Assembly (NCBI GenBank): GCA_016712665.1
Contig: JADJQP010000008.1
Location: forward strand, 77,684-141,683
Origin: Bacteroidota bacterium
Lineage (GTDB): Bacteria > Bacteroidota > Bacteroidia > Chitinophagales > Chitinophagaceae
Length of the DNA: 64,000 bases
Direction of reading: 5' to 3'
The notes beneath the pieces are model-generated. The model did no database searches, was not told the origin of the DNA, and worked only from the letters and a program-made list of their open reading frames with translations. Within the stretch, counting starts at the first letter, position 1, and every line of letters starts with the position of its first letter. The translations under genes and the position numbers were made by a program. This document shows positions 39,068 to 48,495 of this stretch, one piece after another.

Positions 39068-39141
39068 GGACCTATAGCTCAGTTGGTTAGAGCACCTGAC
39101 TCATAATCAGGTGGTCCTAGGTTCAAATCCTAGTGGGTCCA
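39068..39141 (+). tRNA. tRNA with CAT anticodon (Met or Ile2)
   Basis: A complete cloverleaf: acceptor GGACCTA/TGGGTCC, D arm AGCTCAGTTGGTTAGAGC, anticodon stem CCTGA/TCAGG with loop CTCATAA (anticodon CAT), T loop TTCAAAT, discriminator A; CCA not encoded. Elongator Met and Ile2 (lysidine-modified) share this anticodon and cannot be told apart safely. An integrative element with its integrase gene begins right behind the 3' end, so this is the probable attachment site. Confidence 0.95.
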
Positions 39142-39164
39142 CTTTACAGTTTTATCAAGATATC

Positions 39165-39194
39165 AATAATCACGCTACATACAGCGTGATTATT
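39165..39194. repeat. Inverted repeat in the attachment region
   Basis: AATAATCACGCT (39165-39176) pairs perfectly with 39183-39194 around 6 bases. It lies 24 bases past the tRNA. It could end the tRNA transcript, though no T run follows, or be part of the integrase-binding region. Confidence 0.55.
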
Positions 39195-39230
39195 GCGTTA
39201 TATGGAATTAGGGTAAGCAAATTTAACAAG

Positions 39231-39299
39231 CAAAAAGTAACAAAAAGTAACAATAAACTACATAAATGTTTTGTCAAATGCTTAACCCGCTGCTTAACC
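39231..39299. repeat. Short direct repeats, likely integrase arm sites
   Basis: CAAAAAGTAA occurs twice in tandem (39231-39240 and 39241-39250), and TGCTTAACC occurs twice 12 bases apart (39279-39287 and 39291-39299). Paired short repeats between a tRNA and an integrase gene are typical of arm-type sites bound by tyrosine integrases or excision factors. The assignment is inference from position. Confidence 0.45.
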
Positions 39300-39314
39300 T
39301 AAAAACATATAACA

Positions 39315-40418
39315 ATGAACATATCCATTTTATCAGCCATACGAGCTGACAAGCCACGAAAAGACGGCACCTGCGTAATAGTGATTCGAATACTTTTTAA
39401 TAGAAAAGTAATTACGACTGAAAGTATTGGCAAATATATTCAGCCACACTATTGGGATGATATTCGGCGATGCGTAAAACGTTCCCACCCAAATGCAGTA
39501 GTGATCAACGCTGCTATTATTAATAAAATAGCTGCGTTACAGAAGCTAATGAACAAATTTGAAATAGAAGGCAAAGAGGTTACTCCGGCAGGTATCAAAA
39601 ATTTGTTAGGTGGTAAAGATCCCGGTGCTGATTTTTACGAGTATTGTATGGGACATATTCCAGTTAAGTATTGCAAGGATGAGCAGTATGGCACTCGGGT
39701 GAGTTATTACAGCGAATTGACCAAGCTAAAGAAGTTCGCGCCCACATTGAATTTCTATGATATCAATTGTGTTTTCCTTGAGAAGTACCGAGCCTATATG
39801 TTGATGGAATTGAAAAATCAGCACAATACAGCGTGGAAGGCATTGAAATTTATGCGTACAATGTTTAGCGATGCCAAAAGAGAAAAAGTGTTTTTGGGTG
39901 AAGATCCTTTTTTGAATTTTGATAGGGGCAAATACCAGCAAGGGCAAAGAAAATTCATGGAAATTGATGACTGCAAGGAAATAATGAAAGTGTTGCAAAG
40001 CAATATTCCCGACACTTTGCGCGATGTGGGCTACTATTATTTATTCATGTGTTATACCGGATTTAGATTTACCACGGCCACAAGCGTATTTAATTATGAT
40101 ACTCATGTAGAGAAGGATAAGCGAATCATTATGCCAGGGCAGAAAAAAGGAAACGATACCAATATTTTAATTCACGAATTGCTTCGGCCGGTGCTCGATT
40201 ATGTTCGTCATCACAAAATAAGCCTCACCAGTCAGCACTTCAATAAGTACTTATCAGTGCTAGGCACATTGGCATGTATTAAAACACCGCTGACTGCTCA
40301 CGTAGGACGACACACGTTTGGGGGCATATTAGCCCAGCTTGACACGCCTATTGAAGTAGCACAGAAGCTACTAGGGCACAAGGATATGAAAAGTACTGAA
40401 ATATATTTTCATACGTGA
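39315..40418 (+). CDS. int: Tyrosine-family integrase (Bacteroidota phage type)
   Basis: The 367-residue protein has an N-terminal arm-binding domain (CVIVIRILFNRKVITTESIG), a SAM-like core-binding domain (YEYCMGHIPVKY to FLEKYRAYML) and a catalytic domain. The catalytic set is CYTGFRFTTA (Arg), HVGRHTFGG (His-x-x-Arg), KLLGHKDMKST (His) and the nucleophile Tyr in EIYFHT. It stops only three residues past that Tyr, shorter than relatives, and its stop codon overlaps the end of the convergent phage tail gene. It should catalyse site-specific integration at the adjacent tRNA. Confidence 0.9.
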   Translation: MNISILSAIRADKPRKDGTCVIVIRILFNRKVITTESIGKYIQPHYWDDIRRCVKRSHPNAVVINAAIINKIAALQKLMNKFEIEGKEVTPAGIKNLLGGKDPGADFYEYCMGHIPVKYCKDEQYGTRVSYYSELTKLKKFAPTLNFYDINCVFLEKYRAYMLMELKNQHNTAWKALKFMRTMFSDAKREKVFLGEDPFLNFDRGKYQQGQRKFMEIDDCKEIMKVLQSNIPDTLRDVGYYYLFMCYTGFRFTTATSVFNYDTHVEKDKRIIMPGQKKGNDTNILIHELLRPVLDYVRHHKISLTSQHFNKYLSVLGTLACIKTPLTAHVGRHTFGGILAQLDTPIEVAQKLLGHKDMKSTEIYFHT

Positions 40419-42275
40419 CAAAAGTCTTGACAAGGCAATGAAGGGATTTGACAGCTTATAACTTCACCATGCTCACACTTGTTGCCTCGCTGATGGGGGA
40501 GTGTAAGTGTTTGTTTCTTCAGTAGGTAATTATTTTGTGCGATGCGCAAAATATCGGACTCTTGAAGGCTTGCAATGTCCGTGATATTGAAATGCGCCTT
40601 TGCCTGCAGCTCGAAAGAATTCTTTAGCATGAGTAGCCATTTCTTCCAGAACTTGTTTAGTAAGCCATCAATAGCGAGCCATGACAAGGAAATGGCAACT
40701 CGTTTCACGCCATTGGTATCGTAGTTGTGGGAAAATGAAAAGGGCATATCTGTGTAGGCACCAGCAGTTAATTTTTGTGCAAAGAAAATATGGAGTTCAA
40801 AGGGATGTGTCACTAGCTCCTTGGCACCACACCAATAGGAGCCAAGCATTTTGGTAGCGCATTTATCCTTCGAAAGAATAAATCCTGATGGCACATCGTA
40901 GGCATAGTGTTGGCATAATGGAGAAAGCATCGGTGCAAATTCCGTAGTCATTTGTCCCTCTTCATAGTCCAATTGGTTTTCGCTGTAGGGTTCCCAAATT
41001 GAGAGCGTAGCGTTCCAATTGTAATAATAGTTTTCCGCAGCTACGTAAATGAATTGCGTAACTGTAGGAGCGCCTAAGCCAAGTGCTGCAATGTCAGCAA
41101 AAGTGTTAACCTCCGCGATGATATCCAAATCTTTAATTTCTTTTACTCGGTCATTGTGGTAGCTGTCGTTTGTATCCCACTTCCATCGTAGTGCTTGACC
41201 CCCATAGAAGCTTTCATGTCGCTGTGCTGATTCGAAATAGAGATCTATTTTATTTGTGACATCTTTTATCGCGGTTGTACTGATGGTTTCTTCTTTAAAA
41301 TTGATAAATACTTTGAAGCCGGCACGAAAAATAATTTTGAGATTAAAGGTATTTTGCAATGCAACTAGAAATTCCACTATGCTCATTGGTGGCATATGGT
41401 TGGCTGGTGTGATTTGAGTATTCACATCGAAAGTAAATGGATAATCGTAACGCTCGATAGCGAAGTTATTGAACACAAATAGTTTGTCAAGGTCTGGCGA
41501 ATCAAAGAAGCTACCATCAACTGTAAACCCATGCTCCGTAAATACTTTACGCACCACGTAAAGTAAGTTGTAAAATGGCACTGTGCGATAATCGGCGTAT
41601 TCGGGCGCACCTTTTATCTCAGCTACTAATGGGAATCCAGTTTTGTATCGCGCAAAGGTCCATCCGTTAGGGTAAGCACCATCGATGATGATATTGTTTA
41701 CTGTTTCATCAATAATAAATTCGCCCAGGTAATCATTGCGCGAGGTATCCAAAAAAGTCGGTCATTGCCACTGGCGCAAAAGTGATTCTATCTTCATACT
41801 GCGGTTGGTTGCCATCCATCAGGTCTTTGGAAAATTCGCGACTGTCCATAGCAGCATCCCAATTGATGATACCGTCCAAAGCCAAATCCTTCATTGATTT
41901 GCCTTTTAATCTTGTGCCAAAGAAACCTTTGATTCCGGACACATTGAAATTATAGCTGCCATCTTTATTATCAAAGCGTCCATTGTGGCTGAGTAGTTTC
42001 AGCTTTGCATCTTGTGCGTATAGCACATGGTCGTCATACACATCACATCGCCAATACTCCGGTATATTTATAGCATTGGTATTGAGGTGCTCTGCATAGC
42101 CAAGCAATTGCCGGTTATGGTCGGTAAATGGAATGCGAAATGGCAGTGAGAAATCGGAGCCTTCGAGCTTATCATCAAAGCTAGGGAGTAAAAATTCCAT
42201 ATCGATGGTTGTACCTGGTAAAAGTTGGAGTTCCTTCGGAACGCCAACTGTATTATAAACTTTGATGCTTATCAT
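40409..42275 (-). pseudogene. Phage tail protein, one frameshift
   Basis: This is the last gene of the phage block. The first frame starts MISIKVYNTVGVPKELQLLP at 42275. It breaks in the six-base A run 41751-41756 (T run on the coding strand); the next frame continues LDTSRNDYLGEFIIDETVN. The span is one base over a multiple of three; repaired length is about 621 residues. Position after the tape measure, length and a beta-rich sequence suggest a distal tail or baseplate-type protein, but I recognise no domain. A phage-type promoter (42280-42315) lies directly upstream. The 3' end overlaps the integrase gene. Confidence 0.6.
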
Positions 42276-42279
42276 GGCT

Positions 42280-42315
42280 CAAAGGTTCGCAATTCGGGTT
42301 GATTTAAAAGGACAG
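42280..42315 (-). promoter_or_regulatory. Phage promoter, site D
   Basis: On the reverse strand, CTGTCC followed by a T4 run, 18 bases, then AACCTTTG (42287-42280). Same arrangement as three other sites in the element (48458, 55243, 58022). The -7 element ends four bases before the ATG at 42275, suggesting a leaderless transcript. Confidence 0.6.
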
Positions 42316-42396
42316 ATAACATTTTAGGCTATACCGCCGAATGTGAAAATTAATTTGCAACTAGCACAAAGACATCCTGCGCAAAAATCAAATAAC

Positions 42397-43269
42397 TTAT
42401 AACATTTTCCTCATTTGCCAATAACGAACTATTTGTCGAATCGTTAGTGTCATTCTGGCAATGTTTACTTCGGTATGTTGACAGCTGGCGTTGCTCTGAT
42501 AATTAGTTTTTGGTTTTGACAACTCGAATTTCATTTCATATTCGTAAAGTGTTATATCTGAGGTTACTATTACTGCGTACTTTATTTTCTCGTCCATTTT
42601 ATTTGCCACTATTATTCCCTTTACCTTTTATCTTTCGCTAAATTTTTCTTTATCCACCCCATATAGCGAAGAAGCTGTCCTAATGCTTTGTCTGCGCCTC
42701 TAGATAATTTGAGTTCAAAACTATAAAATTTCCTTCTTCATCTATTGTTAAATGTCTATCGGCCCAACGTCGGTAGGAAACTCTTTTTCCATCTCTGCCG
42801 TTCTCGTCCACATATAATTTTAATTTGGAGTCCTTAACAGTGTGAAGATTACGAATTAAAAAATCTCGAAGATTTGTCTATTGGAAATAAAAAACGAACC
42901 AACCTCCTGCGGCATTGTTTCTTCAGTTTCGTCAATCTCACTGATAACTTGTCGAATTGAAAGTGCACCGAATTCATTTTGGAAAATTTCCCAAATACCG
43001 TGCTCATCAGGATTATATCTTACAACTTGTCCACGACCTGTCGAATAAAAGGTCGTATTGAGAATTAGTAAGTCTAGCCTTCTTATTTTCTGGATAGTGC
43101 ACGTGAAGGTTGGTTAACGCTAAGCACAATTATTTGGGCGTTAATGGTCGAGTCGTTTACATTATCCCATTTTGAGTTTATATACTTTTTTTATTTCTGA
43201 ATATGTTGCTTTACCATTGAGGCTGTCAATTGCTTCTCTGATCATTTGCCAAATAAAGGGTCTGTTCAT
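42397..43269 (-). pseudogene. NucS-like (DUF91) endonuclease, multiply frameshifted
   Basis: Pieced together across frames, the product starts MNRPFIWQMIREAIDSLNG with a winged-helix-like N-terminus (ATYSEIKK, YINSKWDNVNDSTINAQIIV, TGRGQVVRYNPDEHGIWEIF, as in DUF7669-type domains). It ends with an endonuclease NucS-like domain: FLIRNLHTVKDSKLKLYVDE, PTDVGPIDILTIDEEGNFIV, LELKLSRGADKALGQLLRYM, GIIVANKMDEKIKYAV. The IDIL...ELK pattern is the D-ExK active site. About five indels break it, at the A7 run near 43185, near 43107, near 43050, near 42714 and others. About 290 residues when repaired. Read as a cargo gene of the phage element. Confidence 0.7.
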
Positions 43270-43303
43270 TGTTTTGTTTTTAGAAGCTTAATGATTTTTT
43301 AAT

Positions 43304-43884
43304 TTATTTTTTATGAAAAAGTTCTTCTTTTATTCTTAAGACAAAAAGAATTGTGAATAATACCGAAAGAATTGTACAAACTATAAATCCCGCTATAGCA
43401 TTATCATTGTACTCATCAAATTCCCATTTAACAACACTATTGTAGCTTGTGTACATCCCAATATAAGGTGCAGCAGCAAAGAAGAATGATGCAATTAATG
43501 CTAAAAAATCAATTCCACCACCGATCGCTTGCCCTATATTATCAAATAAAGAGTCTTTGAAATCTGTATATTTTTCCTTTGCCAAATTTTCTGCGTTTTG
43601 CCTTGACTCTGTCTGCCATCTTTCATACTGCTTTGCATTGGGAGCTTGTGATTTTTTTGTATTCTCGGAAGTGTTAATTGGATTTCGAATTTCATCATAC
43701 AATTTCTTTTTTATTGAATCACTTAATATTTCATAAGCTTCTTGAACAGCTATAAATAATTCCTGAGAGTTGTCTAATTTGCAAATATCAGGATGATACT
43801 TTAAAGCTAATTTTCTATAAGCCTTTTATCTCTAGTATATCTGATTTAGGATTCACTCAGTACCCTGTAATAATCTTTTGTCAT
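43304..43884 (-). pseudogene. J-domain membrane protein, frameshifted
   Basis: Across frames the N-terminus reads MTKDYYRVL, then SDILEIK, AYRKLALKYHPD (HPD motif at 43787-43795), QELFIAVQEAYEILSDSIK and KLYDEIR. This is a complete J-domain (DnaJ family), which would stimulate an Hsp70. After a polar, Gln/Glu-rich linker come two membrane segments (FLALIASFFFAAAPYIGMY and AGFIVCTILSVLFTILFVL) and a charged end. Two indels (near 43857 and in the A run near 43826) break the J-domain; the 132-codon rest is open. It lies between tape measure and tail genes with the NucS-like gene, as phage cargo. Function unknown. Confidence 0.75.
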
Positions 43885-43987
43885 TATACGTATAAGAATT
43901 AAATGCAGTTTCACCGCAATTGATATTACTTGTCGAATGCAGAAGCAATGCCGGGCATAGATAGAAATTCTATATAGCATTTATTCA

Positions 43988-44446
43988 TTATTTAAAGGTA
44001 ATACCTGCAAGTGATTGACTATTTAAAAAGGTATCAAAAATCATTTCTTTGTATCTATTTATAGCAAGTGACAAATGGTTAAAATTCATAAACCTTGAGG
44101 TTAAATCAGGGTTTGAATCTACACCATAGATAGTATCTGCCAACAATTGAAAACCGTTTTCATTACCTCTAGCGGAAATTGTATTTGTTTTTGATTCAAG
44201 TGCTAATTCTATATCTCCGTAGTCTCTAAATTGCTTAAGTTCTGGCATGTCTTCAATATAGTCAAGAAGATTCATTATAAATATACCTTTGAACCCTTCT
44301 GCTGCTTCATCCCCCATCTTTTCTTCCAATACATCCAAAGTAATAGCTACTGCGGTTAATATTATTTGGAAGTTAACTGTCGGACTCACAATTTGAATAT
44401 TGTTCGGCAGGAAAAATTTTGGAGATTTCCTAGCGAAGGTCCACAA
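43988..44446 (-). CDS. Hypothetical protein in phage cargo block
   Basis: A 152-residue frame opens at a TTG codon. The frame stays open upstream to give YENKYFDALWTFARK, and an ATG at 44469 lies one base out of frame, so the true start may be there with an indel. The sequence looks helical (LTAVAITLDVLEEKMGDEAA, GIFIMNLLDYIEDMPELKQF) without membrane segments. I do not recognise it. It is 103 bases upstream of the J-domain gene on the same strand and probably expressed with it. Confidence 0.5.
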   Translation of the reverse strand: MWTFARKSPKFFLPNNIQIVSPTVNFQIILTAVAITLDVLEEKMGDEAAEGFKGIFIMNLLDYIEDMPELKQFRDYGDIELALESKTNTISARGNENGFQLLADTIYGVDSNPDLTSRFMNFNHLSLAINRYKEMIFDTFLNSQSLAGITFK

Positions 44447-44701
44447 TGCATCAAAATATTTATTTTCATAATTTGTTTATGGTTCCGAAAAATATTACTA
44501 ATTTAATTCACACTTTTAGTTTCTAATAGTTTCTTAAATCTATAGTGTATTGCTTTCAAAAGTAATAATTTTAATTCTAATAGTATAACAAAAAATGTCG
44601 CTTTCTGGAAGTGTTTAACTAGGCAGCAAATACTTCTCCTCTACAATGTCATGAGTATACATGACTGGGAAGGTGACAAATAAATATGATATTCCCCTAA
44701 A
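44447..44701 (-). other. AT-rich gap upstream of the cargo genes
   Basis: No coding potential is seen. On the reverse strand TACTTTTG (44564-44557) preceded by TTTTTTG (44595-44589) could be a promoter for the cargo genes, but the 24-base spacing is wide. A small hairpin (44648-44665, GTCATG/CATGAC) lies just after the tape measure stop. Confidence 0.4.
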
Positions 44702-47700
44702 TTACAGTTTCAAACTACCTTCTTTTTTGGCCATATCGTAAAGCTGTTGGGCATTTGAAATGTCTTTTAATACAACATGTGCTCTGATGCTTCCGGAAGA
44801 GTTGGAAGTTGAAGTTTTTCCAGTTGTTGATTTATGCGTAAGAGTAGGGCATTGGTAGCTGTCATGTCACTTTTCATGCCTGGTAATCCGTTGGTAAAAT
44901 TCATTATGCATTTGCATCATACCGCCTTTTGCAAGTGCAGGCAACACACTACTGAGGTTGATAGCAGAAGTATTGCTGTACCACTTCGGTACGATGCTCT
45001 TGCCGTTTTGATATTGCGAGCTGTGAAAGAGGTCGTCTATGACCTGCTTATTATTGGCATAGGTATTTTTGCTCAGCACCAGTAGTGGTTCGCCACCTTC
45101 TACATTAGCCATGCGCTTACCTGTCTTGTTATTCACCAGGTTTACGCCTCCGCCTTCGTGGCTTGGGCCGTCTATGATTAGTCCTTTTCTACCTGTCGGT
45201 ACCTCTGGTCCAGCTATGGCTGCTATTTGTATTCCGGTTGCCGCTACCTCTAGGGCTGTCAGCACTGCCGCTACGTAAGGAGCTGCCGCATAGGTACTCC
45301 ATATTTGGGTAATTCCTAGAGCTGCGTTTACTATGGCTTGCATGTAAGCTGAACGTTTACGTCTGCGTGCTGCCTTTTCTTCATACTCGGCTTTTCGTTT
45401 GTCGCTTACAGCATCTATCTTGGCTATTTCTCTGTCGTATTGTGTTTGGCTCAATACTTTTCTGCGTAGTAGGTTTTCAAAGCTCGCTTTTCTATCTTCA
45501 TTTCGTTTTAGCTCAATGTCGAGTTGGGTTTTATCCCTTTGGTTTTGCAAGTCGTTTATTTGGCTATAAATGCTCGATAGCATTGAGAGCCCATCTAATG
45601 CGCCACGCTTCCGGGCTTCTTGTTTGTCTAGTTGATTTTTTTACAGCATTGTCATAGCTCGTCTGCATGTCGTCTATCAACTTCTTTCGTAAACGCTCTA
45701 CAAGTGCTAGTGAGTTCTCAGCATGTTTGCGAATATTGGTAATGGCTTCTTTGGATGCAGCTAGATTTTCTTTGTGAAAATCAACATTGATTCGCAACCA
45801 TTTCTTACCTGCTCGCGTTGCAAACTGTTCCAGTTCCTTCTGTTTCAGTTCTTCCAGTTCTAGTGTCTGTGCATGAAAGCCTGTGGCTTCGGCAAGTAGT
45901 TCTTCATACTTCTTAAATATGCGAGCTCGTTCTTGTTCGTCGGCTGTCTTTTCATTTTGCTCCAGTTCAAATCGAAGATTGACAATTTTATCTTTGATTC
46001 TTTTTAAGTGGTCTTCCAGTGCTTTTTCTCGCGCTATCTGTTTGTCTTTAAGTTTTGCAAGTTCAGTATCATCTTTTCTTTCGCCAGTTCCACCGCCATC
46101 GGTGGCACCTTTAATCGCATCCGCCACACCGTAGTTCTCTTTTATTTTTTGTTGAAAATCCGATAAGCTTTTAAATCCATCTTCAATCGCTTTCTTTTTC
46201 CCGTCCAAACTTTTCTTGAATCCTTTTTGAAATTCAACAGTTTCTTTATTTGTGAATCCATCTTTACCTATTTTGGCAAGTGCGCCTTGCAAATTTGCTG
46301 AACCTTCTAGTGATTCATTAATGCCATTTAATGCACTTTCCACCTCAAACAATTCTTGTCCTAGTTTTGATATTGCCCCTTCACTTGCTTGAATGATGTA
46401 CTTGCCCATTATGGCTTTTTGAAGTTCCTGGTACTTCTTAGCCAGTCCACCGGCTATGGCCTCTTCGTAGCTCATATTTTGCAATAGTGATGGGTACATT
46501 TCTTGCATTTTTGCATAGGCCGCTCTTCTATCTTCTTGCTTTAGATTTACATTATTTACTGCAGCATATAACTGCTGTAGTTGCCCTATTTCTTTACCTG
46601 CATTTTGTGCAGCTTCATTCATCATGCCTCCCCAGTCTATGAGGCTCTTTGTTGATTCTTTTACTTTGGTACTAAATGCACTCCATATAGCCGCCGCGGT
46701 GGTAAGGACTGTAATTACTATCCCCACAATGCCTGCGGCACTCATGGCCACGCCGTTAAATATTCTAGTGGCGATTGTGGCTATTGTAATTTGCCCGGTC
46801 ATCAATTGCACTGCAGTGCTATACGCTCTTGTAGCGACTGTCTTTAGCCCTGTTATGATGAGTATAGCTTTGTCCTGAGCGTACATAGCAGTGAGCACTA
46901 TATAATCCTTTGCATCCACCACCATCTTCGCAATTTTTGCACGGGTATAAATACCAATGGCTCCAGCTAGCAATATTATCATTGTGCGGTTGCGCTCTAT
47001 CCATTCGGGCAATTGCCTGAGGGATTTTATCATTTCGAGAGTGCCTTCTACTGCACTCTTCAAAAAGTTGATTACACCAGGGCTCGTCACCATTCGGTTA
47101 AATTCTTTACCTAACTTTTCGATGGTAGCACCGAGCGTTACATTCTTCAATGCAAATGCGCTTGTAATCTCCGAAGTCTCCTGAACGGCTTCGCCAGCAT
47201 CTTTCATTTTACCTCGTAGAAATTCGCCATTGTTTCCTATTGCACCCAAGGTGCTTACTACTCTTCCGCCTGCTGCTTCCGCTTCTTTAAATGCTGATGC
47301 GATTTCATCAAAGCCACCTTTATTTTTTTCAGACCTTCTGAAAGTTGTATGAGTGCTTCCATTGGAGCTGTGCGAAGTGTTTGTGCAAAATCCTTTACAT
47401 CCTTGCCTGCGAGCTTTGCAAATTTAGGCACGTCGGAGCCAATTTTTACAAGTACGGTGCTAATGGCTGTACTTGATGTTTCTGCACTTTGCCCAAGCTC
47501 TTCAAGTCCTGCCGCCATGCCAATGGTGCTATTGAGTGCAATATGCGCAGTGCCTGCAAGACCGCCAAGTCGCTTCGTAAAGTCAACAATAAACCCACCA
47601 CTTGCAACACCCGCATTAGCAAGTGAAACAATGGCATTGCCGATTTGCAATGTACGTTCACCGGTAATTTTTCCAGCGCCGTCATACACATTAATAATCT

Positions 47701-48442
47701 TTCCCAAATTATCAGTAATTGTGGAAGCATCGCCTAGCTCATCGCCTAGGGCAGTTACGAGCATATCGGTACTTTGCACAAATGCTTTTATTTCGGCAGT
47801 GGCCACACCTAGTTTCCCTGCTGTAACGGCGTAGTCAAGTAATTGTTGCTGAGCTGTTCGGGTGTCTATTTCTTTAAGTGATTTGTTTAGCTCTTTTACT
47901 TCGTCCTTTGTCATTCCCGTTACACGTTGCACATCCGCCAACTTGTCTTCGAGTTTGCCACTTCCGTTGATGATACTTTTAATTTGAGAAGTAATAAATT
48001 CAAAGCCAAGGTAGCCCACTGCGAGAATACCAAACTTCATGATTTCGTCTTTTACCTTGTGCAGGGCTGCGCCAAAACCAAATACGCCGTTCTTTACTTC
48101 GTATAATCGATTGTTGACAGCATCAATTTGTTTTTGAAGTTCAAAAAACTCTTTAGTCTGCGGTGTGGTTACATTTTTCAGAGCTTGCAATTTGCGCAAC
48201 TCAGCCATCAATTCCTTTTGGCTGAGTGCAGTCAGTCCCATTTGCTTGCGCATGTTTGCCATCTGATCTTCTACCTTCTTTAGCTCAGCAGATTTGTCGC
48301 GGTACTCTTGCGTATTTTTCGCAAGGCTTTTCATCTCAAAGGCAAGGTCGGCGGCTTTTTTGCGAAGGTCGTTGAGTTGCTGTTTGCCTTTGTCGCCGTT
48401 GACATTTACAATGAGATTTACAATATCAGTACGTGTAGACAT
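44702..48442 (-). pseudogene. Tail tape measure protein, several frameshifts
   Basis: About 1246 residues when repaired. The N-terminal 394 residues are a coiled coil (LRKKAADLAFEMKSLAKNTQ, QMANMRKQMGLTALSQKEL) followed by the TP901-type core (LADVQRVTGMTKDEVKELNK, ALGDELGDASTITDNLGKII). The middle has hydrophobic segments (MIILLAGAIGIYTRAKIAKM, AAGIVGIVITVLTTAAAIWS) and coiled coils (LEDHLKRIKDKIVNLRFELE). The C-terminal part has GLIIDGPSHEGGGVNL. Breaks lie at the T7 runs 47323-47329 and 45636-45642 and near 44880 and 44825. It sets tail length. A phage-type promoter lies upstream. Confidence 0.85.
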
Positions 48443-48457
48443 AAGATATAATTTGAT

Positions 48458-48494
48458 TAAAATTCTATCTTATGAACTGTCTTAAAAAGGACAG
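48458..48494 (-). promoter_or_regulatory. Phage promoter, site C
   Basis: On the reverse strand, CTGTCC with a T5 run, 18 bases, then GAATTTTA (48465-48458), 15 bases before the tape measure start. A 22-bp stretch including the stop codon of the upstream gene (48482-48503) is identical to that at site B (55267-55288). Confidence 0.6.
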
Positions 48495-48495
48495 C

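Noticed and set aside
39111..39302. 63-codon forward frame starting in the CAT tRNA
   Set aside because: It begins inside the tRNA T arm and covers the attachment repeats; no coding signal.
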